Positions 25,135 to 33,717 of a stretch of 64,000 bases of DNA are shown in pieces (positions within the stretch are counted from its first letter, which is position 1; every line of letters begins with the position of its first letter). The position numbers and the translations under genes are program-made. Below the pieces are notes generated by a model that saw nothing but the letters and a program-made list of their open reading frames with translations, made no database searches and was not told where the DNA came from. Origin of the DNA: Paenibacillus assamensis DSM 18201 (GTDB lineage: Bacteria > Bacillota > Bacilli > Paenibacillales > Paenibacillaceae); contig NZ_AULU01000010.1 of NCBI RefSeq assembly GCF_000422445.1, positions 1-64,000 on the forward strand, written 5' to 3'.

Positions 25135-26133
25135 ATGAAGAGACTAGTTAAACTAAGTTTATTGTCCCTAACAATTGCCTTAACCACTACATTTGTAAGT
25201 TTTTCTTCAGTTAGTGCCAGCAATGAGAAGACGGTACTGCCTGATAAAGAATCTATTGTTAAGTTCTATGAAGCAAATAATGAGATTTTTTATGATCATA
25301 TTCCTCTTGATATTAAGACTCAGTATCAAAATACAATCTCAAAAATTGATAAGATATTAGAACATCAGCCTGGAACAATAACTTCAATATCTCCAAATTT
25401 CAGTTTAAATTACTACTATAATTCGATAAAGCTAGGTGTTAGGTTAGATTTGAATAACAATGATGAATTTGCTCAAGAGGTAGATGCATTAACATCAGCC
25501 ATCGGGAAATATATTATAAAAAATGACGTGCCGAGTCTTCTCGAAGAACCAACTCCTACAACCTTCGGTCCAAATCCACAAAATGATGAACTCGTAAAAA
25601 TTTTACTTAATGGTAGTGGATATAATACAACTAACGCTGTTAATTATGCTTTAAAATGGACAGAAAATGGCAAGGAACTTCGTAATTCTAGCTATGATTA
25701 CTATGCGGGATTAAATGATTGCACAAATTTTGTATCACAAGTGCTTTACGCTGGCGGTATATCTATGATCAGAAATGATAATTTTGGTTATGACTACAAT
25801 GACCCTGATAATTGGTACTACAAAAATGCATTTAATGACCCTCCTAGCCATACATGGGGCGGGGCTCATAATCAGTATGTACATTTCCAAAATCATAGTA
25901 CAAATGTAACACGTGCAAATTATTTTCAAGATTTAAAAGTGGGGGATGTAATTCATTGGGATACAGCTCCTAATGATGGAAAATTCCATATTGGTCACAC
26001 GACTGTAGTAACGAAAATAGACAATAAAGGTAATATTTTTTTAACATACCATACTTCTGATAAAGAAAATGAGCCAATTACTACTCTCACAAATTTAGGA
26101 TGGCCAGCTTACGCTTGGAAAGTTAATCATTGA
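25135..26133 (+). CDS. Secreted putative amidase (Amidase_6-like cysteine hydrolase)
   Basis: 332 residues. A clear signal peptide (LVKLSLLSLTIALTTTFVSF, cleaved after SVSA) precedes a C-terminal catalytic domain that starts with AVNYALKW. The likely nucleophile is in LNDCTNFVSQVLYAGG (Cys196) and the catalytic histidine in HIGHTT (His285 or His288), followed by YHTSDKENEP. This is the pattern of the Amidase_6 family, related to NlpC/P60 cell-wall enzymes. Residues about 30-165 form a helical N-terminal domain of unknown role. The ATG at 25135 follows TTGGAGGTG. Low GC and isolation between decayed DNA suggest acquisition. Confidence 0.85.
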   Translation: MKRLVKLSLLSLTIALTTTFVSFSSVSASNEKTVLPDKESIVKFYEANNEIFYDHIPLDIKTQYQNTISKIDKILEHQPGTITSISPNFSLNYYYNSIKLGVRLDLNNNDEFAQEVDALTSAIGKYIIKNDVPSLLEEPTPTTFGPNPQNDELVKILLNGSGYNTTNAVNYALKWTENGKELRNSSYDYYAGLNDCTNFVSQVLYAGGISMIRNDNFGYDYNDPDNWYYKNAFNDPPSHTWGGAHNQYVHFQNHSTNVTRANYFQDLKVGDVIHWDTAPNDGKFHIGHTTVVTKIDNKGNIFLTYHTSDKENEPITTLTNLGWPAYAWKVNH

Positions 26134-26144
26134 TAATTCGCCGT

Positions 26145-26176
26145 GCAGGAGATAATACTCCTGCCTCTTTCTTTAG
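26145..26176 (+). terminator. Terminator of the amidase gene
   Basis: A perfect 7-bp stem, GCAGGAG against CTCCTGC, with loop ATAATA, followed by the T-rich CTCTTTCTTT. Confidence 0.75.
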
Positions 26177-26290
26177 GGGAATTTTTATGACAGCCTTTAT
26201 TATTTTCTTATATTTAAATTTTCTCAATGAATGTAAAGCAATAGGGGGAAGTATAGAAGAAAGTAATGTTAATGCAGCGTTATCGCTACC

Positions 26291-26502
26291 GTGTACGATT
26301 ATAAACAATTTATAGAGGGAGTTAACTTAATAAATCCTAAACATCCTCCAAAAGATAAGAAGGAATATGTTACAGGAACTTTGTCTCCAATGCTATAGTA
26401 ACTGCGCTAGGTAAGATTCTGATTTCATATGAATACTTGATAAAAACAGAGTTGGATCAAGAAATACTTAAATTAACTACTGACCTTGGAGTAGCTGGTT
26501 GA
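26291..26502 (+). pseudogene. Decayed coding fragment with a frameshift
   Basis: From 26291 one frame reads a plausible soluble sequence (YDYKQFIEGVNLINPKHPPK, then KEYVTGT). Near 26380 the reading continues only after a frame change, as FVSNAIVTALGKILISYEYL and on to a stop at 26502. Neither part has a usable start and ribosome-binding site. Amino-acid composition on both sides looks coding, so a frameshifted remnant is likely. The family is not recognised. Confidence 0.5.
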
Positions 26503-26613
26503 GATAAAAAATAGGCCATGGTTTCATATATGTATGTAAAATTATAAATGAGTTTAAAGGGAAAGTAATAAAGTGTAAAATATCAATTTCATCCGTATAG
26601 GAGGAGATATAAA

Positions 26614-27018
26614 ATGATTGAATCTAAAAAACAGAAGATTGTAAAGTCAAAAAAAGTTAGAAATCTAGTAATTGTTACAATTATCTTTTTATTAACTATT
26701 GGAGTACTTGTAGGGATAAACAGTGACGCAATTTTTCAAGAAGGAAATCCTGTTCCTTTGTTTTTATCAATAGTAAAGCTTAATTTTATTAACGAAGAGA
26801 TTGTACAGTTTTCAGAGCAACCTGAGAAATATGTAATGAAAATCGATAATAACGAAGAAATATTCAAAAAATATATGAGAGAAAAAGGTTGGGTCTATCA
26901 AGATAAATTGGGGGCAGGTTTGATTTTTGAAAAAAACAAAGAGAAAATAACCATTACTTCACGTATGTATTCAAAAGAATATATTATCTACAGCATTCCC
27001 TCTGTGCAAACGCAATAA
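26614..27018 (+). CDS. Hypothetical single-pass membrane protein
   Basis: 134 residues. A lysine-rich cytoplasmic start (residues 1-18) precedes one membrane segment (LVIVTIIFLLTIGVLVGI, about 18-36) and an extracellular domain of about 95 residues with strand/helix alternation (EEIFKKYMREKGWVYQDKLG; ITITSRMYSKEYIIYSIP). The RBS AGGAGGAG is strong. No family recognised. It is very AT-rich compared with the flanking two-component genes, matching the amidase region. Confidence 0.75.
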   Translation: MIESKKQKIVKSKKVRNLVIVTIIFLLTIGVLVGINSDAIFQEGNPVPLFLSIVKLNFINEEIVQFSEQPEKYVMKIDNNEEIFKKYMREKGWVYQDKLGAGLIFEKNKEKITITSRMYSKEYIIYSIPSVQTQ

Positions 27019-27047
27019 AAATAATAATCTAATTGCTCATAGGAAAG

Positions 27048-27086
27048 TCTGGGCTCTCCTAAATAATTTTTTTGGGACAGCCCAGA
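27048..27086. terminator. Hairpin between convergent genes
   Basis: TCTGGGCT pairs with AGCCCAGA with part of the interior also able to pair. The flanking T runs are poor, so its efficiency as a terminator is uncertain. Confidence 0.5.
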
Positions 27087-27098
27087 TGGTATCAAGTA

Positions 27099-28193
27099 TC
27101 ATATTTTCGGCAATTTAATCTCAAATGATGTCCCTTTCGAAAGCTCGCTCGTTACAGAAATGGTTCCTTGATGAGCTTGAACGAGCTTATTAACGATCGC
27201 CATACCTAGACCAGTTCCCTCTGTAGAAGCATCCGTTGTGGTGCCGCGGTAATATTGTTGAAAAAGGTTGTTTACCATCTCAGTGGACATGCCTACGCCG
27301 TTATCGGTAATGCGAATAACTGCAGCATCGATTTCATGAAGTAGCTCGATATAAATATCTGTATGTTCAGGGTTGTGTAGAATCGAGTTCATTAAAATAT
27401 TTTGCAAGATGCGATGCATGAACTTGGGATCGAACTCAACTTGAATTTCAGGTGTGTCTGTCTTGAAATGCAGCCTATAGCTGCTTGCTTGCGGATTGTT
27501 ACTAATGTCGGCAACAACTCTTTTCGTGAATTCTACTATATCTAGAGCTGTCTTATTTAACAATAACATTCCGTCAACATGGTTCAGTTGCAAAACAAGA
27601 CTGAAATCTTGGATTAACTCCTCCATGTGTATCCCTTTATGATGAATCTCTTGAAGAAAAGAATGGCGCTCTTCCTTCGACCACTCATACTGTTCATTCA
27701 AAAGAAGTGTTGAGTAGCCGGTAATATAGGTTAGGGGTGTTTTCAAATCATGCGAAATCCCCGCAATCCATTCTTGCTTGGCTTGTTCAATTTTCCGTCT
27801 TTCCTGTTCATTAGCCTGTAAAGTAGAAGCCAGAGCTTGGAGCTGCTGCAGCACTTCTTTATATAGAAGATAGCGCATGCGGAGCTTTCCCTTACGAGTA
27901 TAAATGTTCTTCAAACCTACAGGCTTCTCGTAATGGTGCTTCGATAGTTGATAGATCCAACTCATAATAAATCCGATCGGACCGCCAAAATACCATCCAA
28001 ACAATCCAATACAAATGACCGTGCTGCTCCCAAAAATCCATCCTACAAGCATGCCCTCTGTATTTTCATTCACAATAAGGCCAAACAGAGGAAAGATGCC
28101 TTCTATAATGATGATCATGCTAAGGGCAGATGCCAGTATCCAATGTACAAGTCCTAATGCGAGATGAACAATAAATCGAGTGGTTATTCTCAT
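27099..28193 (-). CDS. Sensor histidine kinase
   Basis: 364 residues. Two hydrophobic segments in the first 85 residues (VHWILASALSMIIIIEGIFP; LVGWIFGSSTVICIGLFGW) have little extracellular loop. A cytoplasmic helix leads into HisKA with ISHDLKTPLTYI (phosphoacceptor His148) and an HATPase with QNILMNSILHNPE, DNGVGM and GTGLGMAIV. It overlaps the response regulator gene by four bases. The pair is divergent from an ABC exporter, the arrangement used by lantibiotic and antimicrobial-peptide detoxification modules; that function is inferred from layout. Confidence 0.92.
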   Translation of the reverse strand: MRITTRFIVHLALGLVHWILASALSMIIIIEGIFPLFGLIVNENTEGMLVGWIFGSSTVICIGLFGWYFGGPIGFIMSWIYQLSKHHYEKPVGLKNIYTRKGKLRMRYLLYKEVLQQLQALASTLQANEQERRKIEQAKQEWIAGISHDLKTPLTYITGYSTLLLNEQYEWSKEERHSFLQEIHHKGIHMEELIQDFSLVLQLNHVDGMLLLNKTALDIVEFTKRVVADISNNPQASSYRLHFKTDTPEIQVEFDPKFMHRILQNILMNSILHNPEHTDIYIELLHEIDAAVIRITDNGVGMSTEMVNNLFQQYYRGTTTDASTEGTGLGMAIVNKLVQAHQGTISVTSELSKGTSFEIKLPKI

Positions 28194-28918
28194 TTGCGTT
28201 CCTCATTAGTTGGGATGAATTTGTAGCCAATTCCTCGTAAATTGACAATTATCTTTGGATTTCGTGTATCATCTCCGAGCTTTTTCCGCAGCTTGGCGAT
28301 GTGGATTGTAACGGTCTTCTCCTCGCCAAACGCATCGTTTCCCCATACAAATTCATACAGTTGAGCAGTTGTGAAAATACGATTGGGATGTTTACAGAAG
28401 AAATGCAGCAGTTCGAGCTCTTTGGCGGTGCATTCCACAATTATGTTGTTAACAGTTAACGTTGCAGAATCGGGATCGTAGGTAAAGCAGCCATAATCAA
28501 ATAAAGCACCAAGCTGCTGCTGGTGCGGTTGTTGTGTAATCTCATACATTCGCTGCCGCCGCAAAATAACTTTAATTCTTGCTATGACTTCTAAAGGATT
28601 AAAAGGTTTCGTAATATAATCGTCCCCGCCAATTCCCAGCCCAGTTAATTTATCGAAGTCTGTAGAGCGAGCACTAATAAAAATAATAGGTGTGTTCGTT
28701 AACTTTCGTATTTCCGTACAAAGTTCAAAGCCGCTTAGATCAGGAAGCATAATGTCGAGCAGTATAATATCGTAATTATTTTCTTTAATACGCTGTAAGG
28801 CATCTTTGCCTGTAGCTGCGGTTTCGATCTGCGTGAAATGTTCTTTCTTGAGCGTAATTTCCAACAGCTTTAAAATACCTACTTCATCATCAACAGCTAA
28901 TATTTTTGCAGACTCCAT
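28190..28918 (-). CDS. OmpR/PhoB-family response regulator
   Basis: 242 residues. The receiver domain (KILAVDDEVGILKLLE; phosphoacceptor in IILLDIMLPD near residue 53; TKPFNPLEV) is joined to a winged-helix output domain (LELLHFFCKHPNRIFT; VTIHIAKLRKKLGDD; RGIGYKF). It is the partner of the overlapping kinase gene. The 166-bp divergent region to the ABC gene is the obvious target. Confidence 0.94.
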   Translation of the reverse strand: MESAKILAVDDEVGILKLLEITLKKEHFTQIETAATGKDALQRIKENNYDIILLDIMLPDLSGFELCTEIRKLTNTPIIFISARSTDFDKLTGLGIGGDDYITKPFNPLEVIARIKVILRRQRMYEITQQPHQQQLGALFDYGCFTYDPDSATLTVNNIIVECTAKELELLHFFCKHPNRIFTTAQLYEFVWGNDAFGEEKTVTIHIAKLRKKLGDDTRNPKIIVNLRGIGYKFIPTNEERK

Positions 28919-29084
28919 AGAGTGTATCCCTCATTTCTCCTTCACATTATACCAATTAGATTTTTGAAATGGATTCTCTTACTCAAAATATTACTAGTAA
29001 TTTCCCTGCTGTTTACTTGGTTTTTACTTTCAAGGATTAAGCTTAAGGTAACAAATCGATAGGGGATTAGGGGGAATTACAAAA

Positions 29085-29813
29085 ATGGAATCGGTCATTC
29101 GCATTAGACAATTAGGTAAGACGTACAAGGGAATTGAATCGGTATCGAACGTGCATATGAACATTAAGAAGGGTGAAATTTACGGCTTTTTAGGTCCAAA
29201 TGGAGCAGGGAAAACGACCGTAATGAGGATGATTTTAAACTTAGTCAAGCCAACTTCTGGTGAGATTATCGTGTTAAATGAGATTGTACAGCCTACCTCG
29301 TATCTGTATTTAAAGAACATAGGGAGTATTATTGAATACCCTGTGTTTTACGAAGCGTTAACGGCCTATGAGAATTTAGAGCTGCATTGTGAATATGTGG
29401 GCTATTCTCATAAAGTAGCAGTTGAAGAAGCGTTGGAGATTGTCGGCCTGCATCGTGTAGGAGACAAAAAGATTTCTGAGTTTTCGTTAGGAATGAAACA
29501 GCGATTAGGAATAGCTAGAGCAATTGTGACAAAGCCAGACATTCTTATTCTTGATGAGCCGATAAATGGGCTTGACCCCATCGGTATTAAAGATATACGA
29601 GAACTGCTTGTTCGTTTAAAAGAGCAGCTTGGGGTAACGATCCTCATTTCAAGTCATATCGTTTCCGAGATTGAATCTATCGCCGATACGATTGGTGTTA
29701 TTAACCGTGGTCGACTATTAAAAGAAGTGAAGATGGATGAAATCAGGGCACAGCATAGCAATCTAGAACAGTATTTTTTACAGCTTATTATGGGAGATGA
29801 CCAACATGCTTAA
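29085..29813 (+). CDS. ABC transporter ATP-binding protein
   Basis: 242 residues. Walker A GPNGAGKTT (37-45), signature FSLGMKQRLGIA and Walker B ILILDEPINGLDP are all intact. It belongs to the CcmA/BcrA-like subfamily typical of bacitracin or lantibiotic self-protection exporters. It overlaps the permease gene and is divergent from the two-component genes. Confidence 0.93.
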   Translation: MESVIRIRQLGKTYKGIESVSNVHMNIKKGEIYGFLGPNGAGKTTVMRMILNLVKPTSGEIIVLNEIVQPTSYLYLKNIGSIIEYPVFYEALTAYENLELHCEYVGYSHKVAVEEALEIVGLHRVGDKKISEFSLGMKQRLGIARAIVTKPDILILDEPINGLDPIGIKDIRELLVRLKEQLGVTILISSHIVSEIESIADTIGVINRGRLLKEVKMDEIRAQHSNLEQYFLQLIMGDDQHA

Positions 29814-30510
29814 ATTAATGAAATTAGAGTGGAAGAAACAACGCGTAAACAGTTACTTTAAAGCGCTAATGATTTGTATCGTGTCAATTTTTGGGGCAGT
29901 TTCGCTTATGGCATGGACTTCTGGAGAAGAGATTGAACCGCTGTTTCCAGATTATGCAGAGCTTATGAAGTTGACGAATGTATTTATTCGCATCGTGTTT
30001 ATTATTTTCTCAAGTGTGCTCTTGTCCCGCTTAGTTATTGATGAATACAGAAATAAGACGATTCAATTGTTATATACGTATCCGCTGCAGCGGAAAAAAA
30101 TCATTCAAGCAAAGCTAGCGATTGTTTTTGGCTTCTGTTTTTTTAGTATTATTCTCACATCTATCATTATCAATCTACTCGTATTGTCCCTTAATCCAAT
30201 GTTTCCATTTTTTGAGGCACCTGTTCATGTCGGCCAGATGGTGGCTTCTATTCCGACTACGATATTGAACGCATTTATGATCGCGGGAATAAGTTTAATT
30301 CCTATATATTTTGGCATGCGAAAAAAATCTGCTCCGGCAACGATAACTTCGGCTGTATTGATTGGCTTCCTGATTAATTCAACCGTTTCGAACGGGGGCA
30401 CTTCGGCGAGCTTATTCCAGTTCATTGCCGTGCCTATTGTGATGTGCCTTGTAGGTCTTATAATTGGTTATCTTTCTTATTATAAATTGGACAAGATCGA
30501 TGTGGCCTGA
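29806..30510 (+). CDS. ABC transporter permease (BcrB/LanE-like)
   Basis: 234 residues with about six membrane segments (for example IRIVFIIFSSVLLSRLVI, LAIVFGFCFFSIILTSIII and the C-terminal VPIVMCLVGLIIGYLSY). The motif RNKTIQLLYTYPLQRKKI between helices is typical of ABC-2-type permeases for bacitracin or lantibiotics. The ATG at 29806 has GGGAG nine bases upstream; ATG 29797 abuts that site. It overlaps the ATPase gene by eight bases. The substrate is unknown. Confidence 0.88.
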   Translation: MLKLMKLEWKKQRVNSYFKALMICIVSIFGAVSLMAWTSGEEIEPLFPDYAELMKLTNVFIRIVFIIFSSVLLSRLVIDEYRNKTIQLLYTYPLQRKKIIQAKLAIVFGFCFFSIILTSIIINLLVLSLNPMFPFFEAPVHVGQMVASIPTTILNAFMIAGISLIPIYFGMRKKSAPATITSAVLIGFLINSTVSNGGTSASLFQFIAVPIVMCLVGLIIGYLSYYKLDKIDVA

Positions 30511-30597
30511 CTAGAAGTGGAGTGTATATATAGTGGTGCGTGTTGTAGCAATTCCAGCGAGCCGAACAATGAACGAGTAGAAATGGAGAACAGGAAG

Positions 30598-31473
30598 ATG
30601 ATGAAACGAGCATTTTTAACAATGTCTATCGTAGTGATAGCTATAATGGGGTCGGCATGCAGTATGTCAGGATCAGCAGGACATTCGTTTGAAACGGAAC
30701 AAACCTTTCAAGTGGGCGATATTGAAGCGATAGAAATTGAAAATGAGTCCTGGGATATTGATTTCAATAGAACAGACTCCAAACAAATAACGATTTCAGC
30801 TGTAGGGGAAAAAAGGGATGAGCAAAGTCAACCCGTAGTAATAAAAAAGGATGGGAATAAATTAATAGTTACCCAGCGAGAAGAAAAGGTCGGGTTTATG
30901 GATTATTTTACTTTTAACAAAGAAGAGACAATCTCGATATCTATTCCTAATCACGGAGTGGACAAGATCACAGTGAATAATCGAAATGGCAATGTTGGAT
31001 GGAATGATGTTGCCATTGATAATATTGTCCTTTCCAATGAGACCGGCACAACAATCGTGGAGGGGCTCACAGCAGATACAGGACAATTTACTTCCGAACA
31101 CGGGGAATTAAGTATGAAGCGCAGTTCAGTGAATGAGTTAACCATAGCTTCCACTACAGGAGACAACGATATAAACAACGTGACGAGCTCCAGTATGAAA
31201 ATTACGAACAGAGATGGAACGGTTTTGGTTAAAGATGCAAATGAAAGTGAGTCCTTAGTTGTACAAACCAAGTCGGGGGATATCATGGTTTCGTATAAAA
31301 AAGCTCCAACTTCATTAGCAGTTAGTGCTAGTAGTCACATATCAGATATAGCTGTTCAATTGAACGGCTATAAGGAAACAAAAAATACAAATCAATCTAA
31401 ATCAGGCGTGATTGGTAAAGGTGTGAATAATCTGGAGCTTACAAGTGAATATGGAACGATCGATGTGCGTTAA
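30598..31473 (+). CDS. DUF4097-like lipoprotein/adhesin-fold protein
   Basis: 291 residues. The signal sequence (MMKRAFLTMSIVVIAIMGSAC) ends at a cysteine in a weak lipobox, GSAC. The rest is a repetitive beta-strand domain in which short strands recur with N-G/D turns (IEIENESWDIDFNR; ITVNNRNGNVGW; NETGTTIVEG; SEHGELSMKR; NRDGTVLVKD; LTSEYGTIDVR), the beta-helix-like pattern of DUF4097/DUF2807 proteins. The ATG at 30598 lies nine bases after GGAG. It follows the ABC permease by 87 nt, so it may be the last gene of the detoxification module. Confidence 0.82.
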   Translation: MMKRAFLTMSIVVIAIMGSACSMSGSAGHSFETEQTFQVGDIEAIEIENESWDIDFNRTDSKQITISAVGEKRDEQSQPVVIKKDGNKLIVTQREEKVGFMDYFTFNKEETISISIPNHGVDKITVNNRNGNVGWNDVAIDNIVLSNETGTTIVEGLTADTGQFTSEHGELSMKRSSVNELTIASTTGDNDINNVTSSSMKITNRDGTVLVKDANESESLVVQTKSGDIMVSYKKAPTSLAVSASSHISDIAVQLNGYKETKNTNQSKSGVIGKGVNNLELTSEYGTIDVR

Positions 31474-31541
31474 GGTATATCTCCCTTATATTCGGTTCTT
31501 GAGAAATAAACAAATTTAGAAGCTGTTTACTTAGATTTGGG

Positions 31542-31601
31542 TTGATATTATTTTTTGACCTGTTATAATTGAGTAGAAAATGAAATTGATAATCATTATC
31601 A
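31542..31601 (+). promoter_or_regulatory. Fur-regulated promoter of the siderophore transporter operon
   Basis: The -35 TTGATA (31542) and -10 TATAAT (31564) are spaced 16 bp. Just downstream lies TGATAAT-C-ATTATCA (31587-31601), a perfect 7-1-7 Fur box. Iron-dependent repression by Fur is strongly implied. Confidence 0.9.
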
Positions 31602-31667
31602 TCTATGTTATCAATTCAATCTTTTGTTTGTCTATTCATTTTATATATCAGGGGAGAGATACAAGAA

Positions 31668-32681
31668 ATGAAGAAGTTTACATTCACTGTCTTTATGGCC
31701 ATTATGGTTGTAATGTTGGCAGCTTGCTCGAACTCAAGTAATGAAGCTAGTAAAATGGAAACTGCTGGGAAAGCAAACGAGGCTGCTAAACCTGCAACCG
31801 TTCAAATCACTGATGCGCATGGAACGGTTGATGTTCCTGTAAACCCTAAAAATGTAGTTGCTTTGGATAATAGAACATTTGAAACGTTAGCGGATTGGAA
31901 CATTGAGTTAGCAGCTGTTCCAAAGCCTATCATGACTTCCGATTCACCATATGTGACTAATGAAAAAGTTAAAGATGTTGGAAATCACCGTGAACCCAAT
32001 CTTGAAGTTATTGCGGCTGTAAACCCTGATCTTGTCATTGTTGGTCAAAGATTTGCTGGCTACTATGAAGATATTAAAAAACTAGTACCAGAGGCAGCTG
32101 TAATTGATCTGAATGTTGATATTTCTAAGGACGCTCAGAAACCTGGAGAAAACTTGGTAAATGGACTTAAAAATTCTACAATTACGTTAGGGAAAATTTT
32201 TGATAAAAATGAAGAGGCTAACAAATTAGTAGCTGATTTTGATAAAGCTATCGCAGATGCTAAGTCTGCCTATAATGGAAAAGATAAAGTGATGAGTGTT
32301 ATCGTTTCTGGTGGAGATATTGGTTATTCAGCTCCTAAAAATGGACGTGTTTGGGGACCCATGTATGAGATTTTTGGATGGACTCCGGCATTAGAAGTTA
32401 AAGCGAATACTACCGATCATCAAGGTGATGAAATTTCTGTTGAAGCGATTGCACAAAGCAATCCTGATTGGATATTCGTATTAGATCGTGATGCTCCAAT
32501 CACTGGTGAAACGAGTAAAGTTCCTGCTCAGGATGTAATTGATAAATCACCGGCACTTCAAAAAACAACGGCTGTTTCTAAAGGAAATATCGTTTATGCA
32601 CCAGCTGATACGTACCTAAATGAATCTATCCAAACGTACTTGGAATTGTTTACAAACCTTGCAAACACATTAGCTAAGTAG
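31668..32681 (+). CDS. Iron-siderophore ABC transporter substrate-binding lipoprotein (YclQ/CeuE-like)
   Basis: 337 residues. A lipoprotein signal (FTFTVFMAIMVVMLAACSNSS, lipobox LAAC) precedes a two-lobed FecB/PeripBP class III domain; the stretch DVPVNPKNVVALDNRTFETL and the C-terminal ESIQTYLELF follow the YclQ/FatB/CeuE pattern of catecholate siderophore binders. The ATG at 31668 follows GGGGAGAG. It is the first gene of a four-gene Fur-controlled operon. Whether the ligand is petrobactin or another siderophore cannot be read from sequence. Confidence 0.93.
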   Translation: MKKFTFTVFMAIMVVMLAACSNSSNEASKMETAGKANEAAKPATVQITDAHGTVDVPVNPKNVVALDNRTFETLADWNIELAAVPKPIMTSDSPYVTNEKVKDVGNHREPNLEVIAAVNPDLVIVGQRFAGYYEDIKKLVPEAAVIDLNVDISKDAQKPGENLVNGLKNSTITLGKIFDKNEEANKLVADFDKAIADAKSAYNGKDKVMSVIVSGGDIGYSAPKNGRVWGPMYEIFGWTPALEVKANTTDHQGDEISVEAIAQSNPDWIFVLDRDAPITGETSKVPAQDVIDKSPALQKTTAVSKGNIVYAPADTYLNESIQTYLELFTNLANTLAK

Positions 32682-32700
32682 TGTAAAGGAGTATAACATA

Positions 32701-33717
32701 GTGCCAAACAATACTAGAACTGGGGTTGAGATTAATTCTCAACCCCAGTTTTATAACCACCATAAAATATGGACAAAACCTTTTATACTAGCAATTTTTG
32801 TTGTTATTATTTTAGGGGTTATCTCACTTTTTACTGGAGTTTATGATATACGTGGACAAGCAGACGGCTGGGATATGTTTTTCATAACTCGTGTTCCAAG
32901 AACAGTTGCATTAATGCTTACTGGTGCTGCCATGGCAATGGCAGGACTCGTCATGCAACTGATTACACAGAATCGTTTAGTTGAACCTACCACAACGGGA
33001 ACTACTGAATGGGCAGGTTTAGGACTCCTTTCTGTTTATTTATTATTTCCGGCGCCAAGTTTAGTTCTAAGAATGACGGGTGCAATCCTTTTTTCTTTCA
33101 TAGGAACGATGATTTTCTTTTTATTTTTAAGAAGAGTGAAGCTTCGTTCGTCTTTAATTGTACCGATCATTGGACTGATGCTTGGAGCAGTCATTTCTGC
33201 AGTTTCCACTTTTTTGGGACTCTTGTTTCAGAAGACGCAAAGTATTGAAAGTTGGTTTGTAGGTTCTTTTGCCTCTGTTCAAATTGGAAGATATGAATAT
33301 TTGTGGCTAATCATTATCGTGACTATTCTCATTTTTATTTTTGCTAATCGATTGACTTTGGCTGGACTAGGAGAAGATGTCGCAACAAGTCTTGGCGTAA
33401 ACTACGGTAGGCTTATTCTTTTTGCTACGGGTCTTATTTCTTTTGCAGTTGGCATTGTTACAACTGTTATTGGTAACTTACCTTTCTTAGGTCTCATTGT
33501 TCCTAATATCGTTTCCATGTTTAGAGGAGATGATCTTAGAAGTAATTTGCCTTGGGTATGCGTGATAGGCATGGGGACGATAACGTTCTGTGACATCATT
33601 TCTCGAACGATTATCATGCCTTTTGAAGTGCCTGTTTCATTAATACTTGGAACATTAGGCTCAGTCGTATTTATTGCTATTTTATTGAGACAAAGAAAAC
33701 ATAGGAGGCTAAGATGA
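32701..33717 (+). CDS. Siderophore ABC transporter permease (FecCD family), first subunit
   Basis: 338 residues with about nine or ten membrane segments and the FecCD motifs RVPRTVALMLTGAAMAMAG and LPFLGLIVPNIVSM. It resembles YclN/CeuB. The GTG start at 32701 follows AAAGGAG with good spacing. Codons 6-17 coincide with a 14-bp perfect hairpin, which is unusual (separate entry). The stop overlaps the start of the second permease by four bases. Confidence 0.93.
   Translation: MPNNTRTGVEINSQPQFYNHHKIWTKPFILAIFVVIILGVISLFTGVYDIRGQADGWDMFFITRVPRTVALMLTGAAMAMAGLVMQLITQNRLVEPTTTGTTEWAGLGLLSVYLLFPAPSLVLRMTGAILFSFIGTMIFFLFLRRVKLRSSLIVPIIGLMLGAVISAVSTFLGLLFQKTQSIESWFVGSFASVQIGRYEYLWLIIIVTILIFIFANRLTLAGLGEDVATSLGVNYGRLILFATGLISFAVGIVTTVIGNLPFLGLIVPNIVSMFRGDDLRSNLPWVCVIGMGTITFCDIISRTIIMPFEVPVSLILGTLGSVVFIAILLRQRKHRRLR
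32718..32752 (+). promoter_or_regulatory. Hairpin inside the 5' end of the permease gene
   Basis: AACTGGGGTTGAGA (32718-32731) and its exact complement TCTCAACCCCAGTT (32737-32750) are separated by five bases and followed by TT. It sits 17 nt into the permease coding sequence and looks like an intrinsic terminator or attenuator, or an mRNA-end stabiliser for the upstream binding-protein gene. Confidence 0.7.

Noticed and set aside
26187-26315. 42-codon frame after the amidase terminator with a weak AGGGGA site
   Set aside because: It starts beyond a terminator, has no independent promoter I can see and overlaps the decayed-gene region; too little support to call.
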